Positions 36,983 through 46,990 are shown, counted from the stretch's first letter. The stretch is DNA of 64,000 nt from Pandoraea bronchicola (GCF_902459805.1 NZ_CABPST010000002.1:186001-250000); one strand, 5' to 3'. The notes: a model not told the origin generated them from the sequence alone. A program made the numbers and translations.

Positions 36983-37510
36983 ATGAACCGATCGCTGCTG
37001 TGTCTGGCTTTTTCCGGAATTGTCTGCCTGCTCGGCCAGAGCTCGCCTGCAAACGCCGCCGTCTACACCAATGGATCGGCGACGGCGCAAATGCGAGTGC
37101 AGTTGACGATCCTTCCCGGTTGCACAATTGCCGCCACGCCGATGACGTTCAATGCGGTTCAGGGGTCGGCGACCGGCCCGGTCGCGAGCACGTCGTCGCT
37201 TGCCGTGATTTGCACGGCATCGACGGGTTACAACATCGGCCTGAATGCCGGCACGGTACCCAGCTCCACGGAGACCAATCGCCTGCTCGCCGGCACGCTC
37301 ACCGGCAATACCACTACGATTCCGTTCGGTCTCTATCAGGACTCCGGCTACGCCACGCCGTGGGGCAACACCCAGGGCACGAATACCCTGAGCGATTTGG
37401 GCACGGGGGTGGTGAAAACGTACACCGTCTACGGACAGGCCACACTGTCGGCCACGATGCCTGCGCCTGACGTCTATTCGTCGACCGTCACGGCAACCGT
37501 GTACTTTTGA
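36983..37510 (+). CDS. Spore coat U domain pilin (Csu-type major subunit)
   Basis: The product has 175 residues from ATG 36983, seven bases after AGGAG; an ATG at 36977 is too close to it. A signal peptide ends at about NAA-VYTNG. The mature part is one spore coat U (SCPU) domain with the family signs CTIAATPMTFN, the second Cys in VICTASTGYNIGL, PFGLYQDSGYATPWG and the C-terminal beta strand STVTATVYF used for donor-strand exchange. It is probably the major subunit of an archaic chaperone-usher pilus for surface attachment and biofilm. It is the first of four genes. Confidence 0.88.
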   Translation: MNRSLLCLAFSGIVCLLGQSSPANAAVYTNGSATAQMRVQLTILPGCTIAATPMTFNAVQGSATGPVASTSSLAVICTASTGYNIGLNAGTVPSSTETNRLLAGTLTGNTTTIPFGLYQDSGYATPWGNTQGTNTLSDLGTGVVKTYTVYGQATLSATMPAPDVYSSTVTATVYF

Positions 37511-37525
37511 GACGTGGAATCGATC

Positions 37526-38284
37526 ATGAACGCTTCGAGACCTGTCGTTCGCCGACCCACGGCCTACGCCTGCGGCGGCGCGTTCGTCGCCCTGCTCACG
37601 CTCTGCGTGACCGACGGTAACGGTGCGACGCTGCAAGTCTCGCCGGTCATCGTCAATATCCTGCCCACGCAGCCTGCCACTACGATCACACTGGGCAACT
37701 CCGGCGATTTGCCGATTCACGGCCAGTTGCGGCTGTACGCGTGGACTCAGCGCAATGGCGACAACATCTTGACGCCGACCGAGGCACTCATCGCCAGCCC
37801 GCCGATCGTGCGCATTGAGCCCGGTGAACGACAGATCGTCCGCCTCGTGCATGTGGCGCGCAAGCCCGAGCGCAACGAGCAAAGCTATCGGCTGCTGGTC
37901 GACGAACTGCCATCCGCCCAGGCCACCGCCGCCGAAGGCGTTTCGATCCGGCTGCGGTACTCGCTGCCGGTCTTCGTGCAGGCGAGCGACGCACAGGCAC
38001 CGTCGTTGCACTTCGATGTGCGCATGGCGCAAGGCGAGGTGGAGGTAAGAAACGATGGCGAGCGGCATGCGCAGCTCGGCGCGACACGTGTGCTGGACGC
38101 TTCAGGCCGCAGCGTCCAACTGACGCGCGGCTTGCTTGGCTATGTCCTCGCCGGGCAAACCCGTCGCTTCCCGGTACGCTGGCCCGCCGGCGCCCCGCCC
38201 ATCGCCCCCTTCACGGTGGAGTCGCGCATCGACGCGGTACCGATGCGCTTTGCCGCAGATCCGGCGTCGGATGGCGAGCGCTAG
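37526..38284 (+). CDS. Periplasmic pilus chaperone (Csu-type, PapD fold)
   Basis: The product has 252 residues from ATG 37526, which follows the pilin stop by 15 bases; a GTG at 37514 is also in frame. After a signal peptide (core FVALLTLCVTDGNGA) come two Ig-like domains. The subunit-binding strands look typical for the archaic class: LQVSPVIVNILPTQPATTIT, PPIVRIEPGERQIVRLVHV and QSYRLLVDELP. It stabilises pilin subunits and delivers them to the usher. Its last 14 bases overlap the usher start, so translation is coupled. Confidence 0.9.
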   Translation: MNASRPVVRRPTAYACGGAFVALLTLCVTDGNGATLQVSPVIVNILPTQPATTITLGNSGDLPIHGQLRLYAWTQRNGDNILTPTEALIASPPIVRIEPGERQIVRLVHVARKPERNEQSYRLLVDELPSAQATAAEGVSIRLRYSLPVFVQASDAQAPSLHFDVRMAQGEVEVRNDGERHAQLGATRVLDASGRSVQLTRGLLGYVLAGQTRRFPVRWPAGAPPIAPFTVESRIDAVPMRFAADPASDGER

Positions 38285-40874
38285 CCGTGTCCGCGTACGC
38301 CGCGCCCCCGCCGTCGCTCCCTCCCGCCGCCCCCGATCCATTGCCCTGCCGCAGTGGGCGAAGGCTGCGTCGGATGCCGCAGCCACGGTGGTCGCCACCA
38401 CGATGACACTCGGCATCACCACGTTCGGCACCACGGGCGACGTGCACGCTGCGCCTCCCGCAGTCGTGACGGGCGACGGCCGCCGCAAGACGCCAGACAT
38501 CTCAGGCACGACGTCATTCGACGACATCGCGCTCACTGCCTCGGCCGCGGCCCCCTCCCCGCGCGCCGGCAACGTCTCCCGGCTTGACGGGCGCTATGTG
38601 CTCGAAGTGATCGTGAACGGCGAGCCGACGGGCCAACTTGCGCCCGCCGTCCGTCGTCAGGGGCGGTGGTTCGTGCGCGCCGGCGATCTGCGCGCCATCG
38701 GGTTGACCTCAGACCGCCTGCCAACGACCGACGGCACCGAAATCGCACTCGATTCGCTCGACGGCGTGCGTTCGACGTATGACGCCGCCCGTCAGACGCT
38801 CGCACTGCAAGTGAGCGACGCGTGGCTCGCACCGTACCGGCTCGGCAGTCCGGCGCCGGTCGTCGTGAGCGCGACATCCGGCACAGGGGTACTCATCAAC
38901 TACGACGGGTACGTGCAGCGTGACCGGTTCACGCGCGCCTCTGTCTGGAGCGAAGTCCGAGGCTTCTGGTCAGGCGGAACGGTGCGCCAGACGGGGATCG
39001 TCGAGCATTCTCCGTGGCGGCGCGGCTATCGTCGCTACGACACCTGGTGGCAACACGACGATCCGGCCCGTTTGACTAGCTGGACGGCGGGCGATCTCAT
39101 CACTGGCTCCCTCTCCTGGACGCGCTCCCTGCGCATCGCCGGTCTGCAATGGCGGCGCAATTTCAGCCTGCGCCCGGATCTGGTCACGTTCCCGATTCCG
39201 GCGTTGCGTGGCAGCGCCGTTGTTCCGTCGTCGGTCGATCTGTACCTCGACGGTGTACGGCGCATGGGCGGCCGCGTGCCGCCGGGGCCATTCGTGATTC
39301 AGGAGGCGCCGGGGCTCACCGGCGACTTGCAGGCGAGCGTTGTGACGCGCGACGCGCTCGGGCGCGAGCAGATCACCACGGTGCCGCTCTATATCGACCC
39401 TCGGCTGCTCGCGCGCGGCCTGTCGAGCTTCTCCGTGGAAGCGGGCCTGCCGCGCGACGATTACGGCGTGCGCTCGTTTTCCTATCGACGTCGCCCTGTC
39501 GCCTCGCTGGCGGCGCGCTGCGGCGCGACCGACAGCGTGACGGTCGAAGCCCAGGCGCAAGCCGGACAGCGTCTCGCCCTGGGCGGTGCGGGCGCGTTGA
39601 TGACGCTCGGAAGCGCGGGCGTCGTCAGCGCGTCAGCCGCTGTGTCTGGCGGCCGGGGCACGGGCAGTCAGTGGAGCGCCGGCTATCAATATCTGTCGCG
39701 ACGCCTCAGTATCGATGCACAGGTGATTCGGACTACAGGACATTATCGGGACATCGCATCGCTCGACGATGTGCCTGCGCCCCGCGCCAGCGACCGCGTG
39801 AGTGTTTCCGTGCCGTTCGCACGCGCCAGCACCGCTTCGCTCTCCTGGTTCGCACAGCGCGTGCCGCGCCAGCCGGCAACCCGCGTGCTATCGGCCAGCC
39901 TGTCACTGCCTGCAGGCACACGCGGCATGCTCTCCGTCGGCGGCTTTCGCGACTTCGCCCGCCGCCGCGCCCATGGGGTGTTCGCGATGCTCAGTGTCTT
40001 GCTGGGCGGCAGCGCGCTGGGGAGCACGTCGTTCAATCAGCAAGATGGTCAAACGCAAGCGTGGGTGGGGGCCAGCCGCCCCCCGGATTACGGCGGCGGC
40101 TGGGGTTGGCAAGTCCTCGGCGGACACGCGTTCTCGCAACGCACCGTGCAGGGCGAGTTGCAATATCTCGGACGGCACGGCCAGTTCTCCGCCCTCGCGC
40201 AACAGGTGGGACACCAGACAGCCGCATCGCTCGGCATGACCGGTGCACTGGTTGTCATGGACAAGGGCGTGCATGCCACGCGGCGCACTTACGACGCTTT
40301 CGCCCTTGTGAGTACCGATGGTCAGCCCGACATACCGGTACTGCGCGAATCGGTGCCCATCGGGCACACGGATTCGCGCGGATACTTCCTCGTGCCGGAT
40401 CTGAATGGCTTCGAAGCAGCGCGCATCGACATCGATCCCATGCATCTGAGCGCCGATCTGGAAGTCGTGACGACCGAGCGACGCATCGCGCCTCAAGCGG
40501 GCAGCGGCGTGCTCGTGCGCTTTCCGGTGCGGCGCTACCGCGCGGCGCTCGTCACGCTGGTGAATGCGTCAGGCCAACCGTTGCGCCCGGGTACCTCGGT
40601 GCGGCATGTGCAAAGCGGTGCCATCACGGTGGTCGGCTACGACGGCGAAGTCTTTATCGATGCGCTCGAGCCGCGCAACACCCTTGAATCACGCGATGGA
40701 CGGCAGCGGTGCCGGGTCTCGTTCGACTGGACCATGCCACCCGAGGGCCAGATGGCTCGCGTGGGGCCGCTGGAGTGCATAGTCTTCGGAACCCTCGCCG
40801 AAGAGCGCCCCGCCCCATCCCCGCCGGCCGAGCCCTCTTCCCCCCCACCTTCGGTGCAGGAGGATCACTCATGA
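38271..40874 (+). CDS. Outer-membrane usher (Csu-type)
   Basis: The product has 867 residues if started at ATG 38271, in a different frame inside the chaperone 3' end; the open frame continues upstream only as antisense-like sequence. An unusually long basic N-region precedes a hydrophobic stretch (VVATTMTLGITTF) and a cleavage-like VHAAPP. Then follow the N-terminal domain (YVLEVIVNGEPTGQL), the 24-strand barrel with plug (SVDLYLDGVRRMGGRVPPG) and C-terminal domains (GYFLVPDLNGFEAARIDID). It forms the secretion pore for the pilus. The start is uncertain because of the long leader. Confidence 0.9.
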   Translation: MASASRVRVRRAPAVAPSRRPRSIALPQWAKAASDAAATVVATTMTLGITTFGTTGDVHAAPPAVVTGDGRRKTPDISGTTSFDDIALTASAAAPSPRAGNVSRLDGRYVLEVIVNGEPTGQLAPAVRRQGRWFVRAGDLRAIGLTSDRLPTTDGTEIALDSLDGVRSTYDAARQTLALQVSDAWLAPYRLGSPAPVVVSATSGTGVLINYDGYVQRDRFTRASVWSEVRGFWSGGTVRQTGIVEHSPWRRGYRRYDTWWQHDDPARLTSWTAGDLITGSLSWTRSLRIAGLQWRRNFSLRPDLVTFPIPALRGSAVVPSSVDLYLDGVRRMGGRVPPGPFVIQEAPGLTGDLQASVVTRDALGREQITTVPLYIDPRLLARGLSSFSVEAGLPRDDYGVRSFSYRRRPVASLAARCGATDSVTVEAQAQAGQRLALGGAGALMTLGSAGVVSASAAVSGGRGTGSQWSAGYQYLSRRLSIDAQVIRTTGHYRDIASLDDVPAPRASDRVSVSVPFARASTASLSWFAQRVPRQPATRVLSASLSLPAGTRGMLSVGGFRDFARRRAHGVFAMLSVLLGGSALGSTSFNQQDGQTQAWVGASRPPDYGGGWGWQVLGGHAFSQRTVQGELQYLGRHGQFSALAQQVGHQTAASLGMTGALVVMDKGVHATRRTYDAFALVSTDGQPDIPVLRESVPIGHTDSRGYFLVPDLNGFEAARIDIDPMHLSADLEVVTTERRIAPQAGSGVLVRFPVRRYRAALVTLVNASGQPLRPGTSVRHVQSGAITVVGYDGEVFIDALEPRNTLESRDGRQRCRVSFDWTMPPEGQMARVGPLECIVFGTLAEERPAPSPPAEPSSPPPSVQEDHS

Positions 40875-41848
40875 CATGTGCGACGTGGACGTCGCGGCTC
40901 TGGCAACGTTGCGCAGCCGCTGCCGGACTCATACTTCTGAGTGCCGGTGCGCAGGCCCAAACCTGTTCGCTTGGCACGCCATCGCTCGCCTTCGCCGCGT
41001 TCAGTCCGATCTCTGGCGCCGCCCTTTCGGCGACCGGCACGATCCCCGTCTCATGCACATGGCCTCTACTCGGTGGCAACCCCAACGTCCAACTTTGTCT
41101 CTCGCTGAACGCGCGTCAGCCGCTCACGCTCACCAACGCAAGCAACGCCATCAACTTCGGACTCTTCACAGACCCAGCGTTCTCCAACACATGGGGGAGC
41201 GCCACGAGCAACGTCATCGCCCTGACGATGGCTCGCCCGATCCTTGGCGGCACGCTGACGCAGAACGTCAGTATTTACGGACGCATTGCCGCAGCGCAGA
41301 CGACCATACCGACGTCCGGCAGCAGCAACACCGTCTATACGCGAGCCTTCGCCTCGGGAGATATGAGTCTGCAATACGCGTCCTACGCGGCGTTGTCACC
41401 AGCCCCCGCCTGCGGAAGCGCCATGACAGCGGTGCCGGGCACACCATTCAGCGCGAACGTCACGGTCATCAACAACTGCACCATCGCTGCCACGAACATC
41501 ACTTTCGCGACGCAATCGGCGCTCGCCAACCCTGTCACCGGCGCCGGTCAGCTCATGGTGCAATGCACGAATAACGACGCGTATCGCGTCAGCCTGTCCG
41601 GCGGGTTACTGGGCACCGTCACGTCGCGCAGCATGAGCGGCCTGACAGGCGCCAGTGTCGGCTATCAGCTCTATCTGGACAGCGGGTACGCCACGATCTG
41701 GGGCGATGGCACCTCGGGTACGTCGCAACTGGCCGGTATAGGCACCGGGCTCGTGCAATTCATCCCGATCTACGCGCGCGTGCCGTCGCAATCGACGCCA
41801 GCCCCTGGCGTCTACACGGACACGGTGACAGCGACGATTCAGTTCTGA
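40871..41848 (+). CDS. Two-domain spore coat U protein, probable pilus tip subunit
   Basis: The product has 325 residues from ATG 40871, which overlaps the usher stop as ATGA. After a signal peptide (LILLSAGAQA) there are two tandem SCPU domains: about 25-175 (CSLGTPSLAFAAFSP, NFGLFTDPAFSNTWG) and about 185-325 (CTIAATNITFAT, YQLYLDSGYATIWGDG). The first domain is the more divergent and could be the adhesive head; the second resembles the pilin at 36983 and should make the donor-strand contact. In Acinetobacter Csu pili, the two-domain CsuE is the tip adhesin, so this protein is probably its counterpart. Confidence 0.87.
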   Translation: MTCATWTSRLWQRCAAAAGLILLSAGAQAQTCSLGTPSLAFAAFSPISGAALSATGTIPVSCTWPLLGGNPNVQLCLSLNARQPLTLTNASNAINFGLFTDPAFSNTWGSATSNVIALTMARPILGGTLTQNVSIYGRIAAAQTTIPTSGSSNTVYTRAFASGDMSLQYASYAALSPAPACGSAMTAVPGTPFSANVTVINNCTIAATNITFATQSALANPVTGAGQLMVQCTNNDAYRVSLSGGLLGTVTSRSMSGLTGASVGYQLYLDSGYATIWGDGTSGTSQLAGIGTGLVQFIPIYARVPSQSTPAPGVYTDTVTATIQF

Positions 41849-41876
41849 CGGCGTTGGGCCGCAGGGGCGCGCCGGC

Positions 41877-43040
41877 TTATACCGCTTCGGCGCGCGGCGG
41901 TTTGAGGGGCAGCACCTGAATGCGGTCGCCTTGTCTGACGCCAAGCGCCTGCGCCGCGAGGGGGCTGAGGGTGAACGCACGTCGCTCAGGGCGTCCCGTG
42001 ACCAGCGTGGCCCGAAAGCCGTCCAGTGCGAGACAGGCGACGAGATACGGTTCGGTGTGCGGCACCGCCTGTGCCGGACCGCCATCTTCTGCGGAACTCG
42101 ATGCGACGTTCACGCTGAGATAACGGCTGTCGCGGGCGGCGCGCAAGTCCGCGACACGGGCTTCGAGCACGGGGCCGCTGTCGAAAATGTCGACATGTGC
42201 GCCGCAGCGCAAGCCCTCCTGCTCCAGCAAACGCCGCGCCGGGAGCGTGTCGCGATGCGTCACGCCGATGGCGGCTTGCGCCTGCGGGGAGAGAAAGTCC
42301 ACGTAGATCGGGTACTTCGGCATCAACTCGGCGACGAACGACTTCTTGCCGATCGACGTGAGATAGTCCGCCTGATCGAAATCGATCTTGAAGAAATGCT
42401 GGCCTAGCGACTGCCAGAACGGGCTCCGCCCCTCGTCGTCGAAATAACCGCGCAACTCGGCGCATACCTGCGGACCGAAACGTTCGGGGAACTGCGCCAT
42501 GAACAGGAAGCGCGCCTTCGACAGTAACGCCCCGTTGCCGGACCCGCGCCACGCCGGATCGAGCAGCAATGAGCAGAGTTCGCTGTAGCCAGTCAGGTCG
42601 TTCGAGAGCGAGAGCGTCAACATCCGCGACCAGACATTCAGCTCGCGGCTCGCATGCACGATCGTATCCTTGCGATACGTGTAGAACGGCTGCTCCAGCC
42701 CGACGGCGGCTTCCAGTCCGCACACGCCCGCAATCTCGCCGGTCCGAACGTCTTCCATCACGAACAGGTAGCCCTGCTCGCCCGTGGGCGCGTGCCCCTC
42801 CACGGTGGCCGCAACACGCGCCAGACGCGCCTCGAGCGCCGCCTGATCTGGCTTGAACGACGTCATGCCCGGGCCAGCCAGCGCCGCGAGCTTCAGCAAC
42901 GCGGCAAGATCGCCCGGACGCGCCAGACGAACCACTCGCAGCGACGTCGCCGCGTCATCGCCTGGGAAGTCCGTCAATGCGACCGGCGTCGCCGGCGCTG
43001 CCACGTGAGGGGGAATCGCCATTTTCGTTTGACGGGTCAT
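41877..43040 (-). CDS. astA: Arginine/ornithine N-succinyltransferase
   Basis: The enzyme transfers succinyl from succinyl-CoA to arginine (or ornithine), the first step of the AST pathway. Family blocks are LRVVRLARPGDLAALLKLA, GMTSFKPDQAALEARL, YTYRKDTIVHASRELNVW, GSGNGALLSKARFLFMAQF and AELMPKYPIYVDFLS. It has about 35 extra N-terminal residues (MTRQTKMAIPPHVAAP) before the normal start of homology, so a later start is possible. astC lies upstream on the same strand. The other expected genes (second subunit, astD, astB, astE) are not in the window: the convergent pilus operon follows 29 bases after the stop. Confidence 0.9.
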   Translation of the reverse strand: MTRQTKMAIPPHVAAPATPVALTDFPGDDAATSLRVVRLARPGDLAALLKLAALAGPGMTSFKPDQAALEARLARVAATVEGHAPTGEQGYLFVMEDVRTGEIAGVCGLEAAVGLEQPFYTYRKDTIVHASRELNVWSRMLTLSLSNDLTGYSELCSLLLDPAWRGSGNGALLSKARFLFMAQFPERFGPQVCAELRGYFDDEGRSPFWQSLGQHFFKIDFDQADYLTSIGKKSFVAELMPKYPIYVDFLSPQAQAAIGVTHRDTLPARRLLEQEGLRCGAHVDIFDSGPVLEARVADLRAARDSRYLSVNVASSSAEDGGPAQAVPHTEPYLVACLALDGFRATLVTGRPERRAFTLSPLAAQALGVRQGDRIQVLPLKPPRAEAV

Positions 43041-43148
43041 GGGCACATCCGGCGAAGTGGGTGAAACAAGGGCCGGAGCGACGTCATCCGCCGGTCCGGC
43101 CCGAAGTTCTGCGCGCTGCGGCTCAGATCGTAGTGAGGCGAGATGCCG

Positions 43149-44390
43149 TCAGGCTGCCTTCGCCGTCGCGGCAACCGTCGCCACCGCCTTTTCCAGCGAC
43201 GCGAGGCCGGCGTCGATGTCGGCAAACGGGATGTTCAACGACGGCGCAAAACGCACCACGTCGCCCCCGGCCACCAGCAGCATCAGACCATGCTTTTCGG
43301 CTTCCACCACGATGTCCTTCGCGCGGCCTGCGAACTCAGGCTTGAGCACCGCACCGATCAGCAGGCCCATGCCGCGCACCCGCTCGAACACGCCGTGACG
43401 CGCATTGATCGCTTCGATACCCTTGACGAAATAATCATGGCGCGCCTTCACACCGTTCAGTGTCTCGGCGGTGTTGATCAGCTCGAGCACGCGTCCGGCG
43501 ATCGCCGTGGCGAGCGGGTTGCCGCCGTACGTGCAGCCATGCGTGCCCGGCGAGAAGCTCGCCGCGATCTTGCTCGTGGTGAGCATGCCGCCAATCGGAT
43601 AGCCGTTGCCCAACGCCTTGGCGGTGGTCAGGATGTCCGGCGTCACACCGTATTGCTCGTACGCGTAGAGCGTGCCGGTGCGGCCAACCCCCGTCTGCAC
43701 TTCGTCGAAAATCAGCAGCGCGCCATGCTTGTCGCACAGCGTGCGCAGACCCCGCAGGAACGCCGGATCGGCAGGCAACACACCGCCCTCACCTTGCACC
43801 GGCTCGACGATGACGGCCGCCGTGGCGTCGGAAATCGTTGCCTCGACGGTCTTCAGATCGTTGTACGGCAGATGCATGATGCCGGCCGGAATCGGGCCGA
43901 AGCCTTCGGTGTACTTCGCCTGACCACCCACACTGACGGTGAACAGCGAGCGGCCATGGAACGAGTTGTAGAACGAAATGATCTCGCTCTTTTCCTTGCC
44001 GCCGCGCTCGGCGGCGTGATCGTAGGCGTAGCGGCGCGCCAGCTTGAGCGCGGCTTCGTTGGCTTCGAGGCCCGAATTGCAGAAGAACGCCTTGTCGGCA
44101 AACGTCGCCTCGGTGAGTGCCTTGGCCAGACGCAGCACCGGCTCGTTGGTGTAGCCGTTGCCGATGTGCCAGACCTTGCGCGCCTGCGCTTCGATGACCT
44201 TTACCAGTTCCGGATTGGCATGGCCGAGCGCGTTGACCGCGATCCCGCCGGTGAAATCGACATACTCGCGCCCCTCCTGGTCCCACATGCGCGAGCCTTC
44301 GCCGCGCACGGGCACCATCTGGGCGGGAGCGTAATTGGGCACCATCACGTCGTCGAACGTCTGGCGGGTCACAGCGATTGGCTGGCTCAT
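43149..44390 (-). CDS. astC: Succinylornithine/acetylornithine aminotransferase
   Basis: The product has 413 residues from ATG 44390 (GAGG six bases upstream). It is a class III PLP aminotransferase that converts N-succinylornithine to the semialdehyde, and may also serve as ArgD in arginine synthesis. It shows [35 protein letters not shown], the cofactor Asp in [15 protein letters not shown] and the PLP-binding Lys in [14 protein letters not shown]. The N-terminus ([16 protein letters not shown]) closely resembles E. coli AstC. It is followed by astA after 108 bases and preceded by the amino-acid ABC transporter, all on one strand. Confidence 0.92.
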   Translation of the reverse strand: MSQPIAVTRQTFDDVMVPNYAPAQMVPVRGEGSRMWDQEGREYVDFTGGIAVNALGHANPELVKVIEAQARKVWHIGNGYTNEPVLRLAKALTEATFADKAFFCNSGLEANEAALKLARRYAYDHAAERGGKEKSEIISFYNSFHGRSLFTVSVGGQAKYTEGFGPIPAGIMHLPYNDLKTVEATISDATAAVIVEPVQGEGGVLPADPAFLRGLRTLCDKHGALLIFDEVQTGVGRTGTLYAYEQYGVTPDILTTAKALGNGYPIGGMLTTSKIAASFSPGTHGCTYGGNPLATAIAGRVLELINTAETLNGVKARHDYFVKGIEAINARHGVFERVRGMGLLIGAVLKPEFAGRAKDIVVEAEKHGLMLLVAGGDVVRFAPSLNIPFADIDAGLASLEKAVATVAATAKAA

Positions 44391-44601
44391 GACTACCTCG
44401 AGAAATCGGAGTGCAATCTTCGATTGCGGGGCAGGCCCGGACAACGGTCACTGCCCTGTGAAAAAACCTGGCTGGGGCTCAGGGTGCCTGCGACGCGCCG
44501 CTGACGAACCAGCCTGCGAACGGCACTCGGCGCGCGTACCCCCGCATTGTAATCAGATGCGACGCGCGGATATACCTCTGCGCGCGTCGCAATCGTGAGA
44601 A

Positions 44602-45324
44602 TTACAGGACTTTGCGCAAGAATTCGCGCGTGCGCTCGTGCTTGGGGGCCGAGAAGATCTGTTCCGGCTTGCCTTCTTCCATGATCACACCCTGATCGAT
44701 GAAGAAGACGCGGTCGGAGACTTCGCGTGCAAAGCCCATCTCGTGCGTCACGACGACCATCGTCATGCCTTCATCGGCCAGCGACTTCATGACTTCGAGC
44801 ACTTCCCCCACGAGTTCCGGATCGAGCGCCGAGGTCGGCTCATCGAAGAGCATGACCTTGGGCTGCATGGCAAGGGCTCGTGCGATGGCCACACGCTGTT
44901 GCTGACCGCCGGAGAGCTGGTTCGGGAACGCGTCGATCTTGTCGATCAGGCCGACCTTGCGCAGCAGTTGCTCGGCAATGGTCACGGCCTCGCTACGCTT
45001 GATGCCGTTCACCTGCATCGGCGCGAGAATCAGGTTCTCGAGCACCGACATATGGGGGAACAGGTTAAAGCGCTGAAACACCATGCCCACGCTCGCGCGC
45101 ATGGCATTCATGTCCGTCTTGGGATCTTCCACGTGAAAGCCGTTGACGAGCACTTCACCGCCGCTCACGTCTTCCAGACCATTCAGGCAGCGCAGGAACG
45201 TGCTCTTGCCCGAGCCCGACGGCCCGATCACACAAACGACTTCGCTTTCTTCGATGCGGCACGAAATGCCGCGCAGCACGTGCGCCTCGCCGTACTGCTT
45301 CTGCAGGTTATTGACGACGATCAC
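44602..45324 (-). CDS. Polar amino acid ABC transporter, ATP-binding protein
   Basis: The product has 240 residues from GTG 45324, the length of GlnQ/HisP proteins; the frame is open upstream to 45357. Walker A is GPSGSGKST, the signature is [15 protein letters not shown], Walker B is [14 protein letters not shown], and the switch His lies in VVTHEMGFA. It powers uptake with the permease encoded just upstream, whose stop it overlaps by 17 bases. Next to astC and astA, the cargo is probably arginine, ornithine or lysine. Confidence 0.92.
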   Translation of the reverse strand: MIVVNNLQKQYGEAHVLRGISCRIEESEVVCVIGPSGSGKSTFLRCLNGLEDVSGGEVLVNGFHVEDPKTDMNAMRASVGMVFQRFNLFPHMSVLENLILAPMQVNGIKRSEAVTIAEQLLRKVGLIDKIDAFPNQLSGGQQQRVAIARALAMQPKVMLFDEPTSALDPELVGEVLEVMKSLADEGMTMVVVTHEMGFAREVSDRVFFIDQGVIMEEGKPEQIFSAPKHERTREFLRKVL

Positions 45325-46060
45325 CTTTGCCGTACCTCGTTTCCAGATGTTGAACAAATGCCGACAGCACCAGCGTGATCACCCAGTAGATGAGCGAAAT
45401 CGTCAGATACGGCTCCCAGTAGCGGGCATACGCACCGGACACGGTGCGGGCAGCGTAGGCCAGCTCCGCCAGACCGATGGCCGACGCCAGCGACGAGTCT
45501 TTCACGATCGCGATGGCATTGTTGCCCAGCGGCGGCAGCATGCGGCGGAACGCTTGCGGCAGCACGACGCGGCGCAGCGTCTGCATGTAGGTCATGCCCA
45601 GCGAGCGGGCGGCTTCGGCCTGACCACGATCGATCGACTGAATGCCCGCGCGGAAAATTTCGGAAACGTACGCCCCGGCGTTCAGCGAGATCGCCAGCAC
45701 CGCCGACATGAACGCGCCGTATTGCGAACGGATTTCGCGCGCCAGGTCGCCGCTCACGAACCAACCACCCGACGGGTTGATCAACAACGGCATCAGCGCG
45801 AAGTGGATCAGCAGGATCTGTACGAACAGCGGCGTGCCGCGGAAGAAGCTGACGTAGAAGCGTACCGGGTATTGCACCGCGTAGCGCAGGAAATACTTGT
45901 AGAAGCCGTGGCGCGCCTCGGCCAGACGGCCGACGCCAAGCACGAGCCCAAGTAACGTGCCGGCGATCACACAGATCACCGTGCACTTGAGCGTCATCAG
46001 CGTACCCTCGACGAACAGGGGCATGTATTCGCTGATGATGTTCCACTGGAACCCACCCAT
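45308..46060 (-). CDS. Polar amino acid ABC transporter, permease
   Basis: This 250-residue inner-membrane protein has about five helices. The EAA loop that contacts the ATPase is [20 protein letters not shown], and the preceding [11 protein letters not shown] is typical of the HisM/GlnP family. Only one permease gene is present, so the transporter probably uses a homodimer. It lies between the binding-protein gene and the ATPase gene. A long hairpin separates it from the binding-protein gene, and this may reduce its expression relative to that gene. Confidence 0.92.
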   Translation of the reverse strand: MGGFQWNIISEYMPLFVEGTLMTLKCTVICVIAGTLLGLVLGVGRLAEARHGFYKYFLRYAVQYPVRFYVSFFRGTPLFVQILLIHFALMPLLINPSGGWFVSGDLAREIRSQYGAFMSAVLAISLNAGAYVSEIFRAGIQSIDRGQAEAARSLGMTYMQTLRRVVLPQAFRRMLPPLGNNAIAIVKDSSLASAIGLAELAYAARTVSGAYARYWEPYLTISLIYWVITLVLSAFVQHLETRYGKGDRRQ

Positions 46061-46111
46061 GAAGCACCTTTCTCACAAAATGAAACGAACCGGCTGCCCG
46101 GCAGAAAAACG

Positions 46112-46165
46112 CTCGCGGCCCGGGGGTTGACGTCGGTCATCGACGATCAGCTCACGGGCCGCGAG
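46112..46165 (-). other. Intercistronic hairpin in the ABC transporter operon
   Basis: CTCGCGGCCCG (46112-46122) and CGGGCCGCGAG (46155-46165) are perfect 11-base arms around a 32-base loop. It lies between the binding-protein and permease genes, where such structures often protect the upstream mRNA or partly terminate. No T-run follows. Confidence 0.6.
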
Positions 46166-46210
46166 TGGCCAGATGTCTGGCGCGCGTGGCGCGAATCTTA
46201 CACGCGTTGC

Positions 46211-46990
46211 TTACTGTTGCGGCAGCGTCGGCACGTCGGCATCGAACCACTGCTTGTAGATCTTGGCGTAGGTGCCGTCAGCCACGATCTTCTTCAGGCC
46301 GGTGTTGATCTTGTCGAGCGCCACCTTGTTGCCCTTCTTCACGGCAATGCCGAAGTACTGGCGCTTGAATTTGTTGTCGTAGACCAGCTTGAACGGCTTT
46401 TCCGGGTGGCTCTTGATGTAGAACTTGATCACGCCGACATCGCCCACGGCAGCGTCCACACCACCGCGATACAGCTCTTCGAGCATCAGCGGCGTGTTAT
46501 CGAAGCGGCGGATCGCCGTGCTCGCCTTGCCCAGTTCGTCCGAGACGGCGATGTCGCCCGTGCTCGAATTGACCACGCCCACTTGCAGCTTCTTCAGATC
46601 GGCCAGACCGGCAACCTTGGCGCCCGGCGAGGTGATGATGACCTGATCGGCCGGAAAGTACGGGGCCGAGAAGTCGACCATCTCACGACGCTTGTCGGTA
46701 ATGGTGATGCCGGAAATGATGATGTCGCGATCGCCCTGATCCAGCGTGGCGAAGATGCCTTCCCACGGCGTGCTGACCAGCTTCACGTTGAATCCGCCTG
46801 CCTTGCCGATCGCCTTGATCACGTCGATATCGAAACCGACCAGTTCCTTTTGCGGCGTTTCGAACTCGAACGGACGATACGTGCCGCCGGCACCCACGGT
46901 GTAGGTGGGATCGGCGGCCTGCGCGGCCGGCACCGCAGCGAATGTCGTCAGAAAACAGGCGGCAGCCAGCACGAGGCGCTTCGTCAACAT
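46211..46990 (-). CDS. Basic amino acid ABC transporter, periplasmic binding protein
   Basis: This 259-residue protein has a signal peptide ending at AQA-ADPTY. The mature protein is a type II periplasmic binding fold with TYRPFEFETPQKELVGFDID, the ligand-binding DIIISGITITDKRREMVDFS and VGVVNSSTGD. These match GlnH/ArtJ/HisJ-type proteins. It should capture arginine, ornithine or lysine, inferred from the neighbouring ast genes; the ligand cannot be told from the sequence alone. It is the first gene of the transporter operon. Confidence 0.92.
   Translation of the reverse strand: MLTKRLVLAAACFLTTFAAVPAAQAADPTYTVGAGGTYRPFEFETPQKELVGFDIDVIKAIGKAGGFNVKLVSTPWEGIFATLDQGDRDIIISGITITDKRREMVDFSAPYFPADQVIITSPGAKVAGLADLKKLQVGVVNSSTGDIAVSDELGKASTAIRRFDNTPLMLEELYRGGVDAAVGDVGVIKFYIKSHPEKPFKLVYDNKFKRQYFGIAVKKGNKVALDKINTGLKKIVADGTYAKIYKQWFDADVPTLPQQ

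Noticed and set aside
39149-40687. A 512-codon same-strand frame inside the usher gene
   Set aside because: Arg-rich out-of-frame shadow; the usher frame carries the recognisable barrel and plug sequence.
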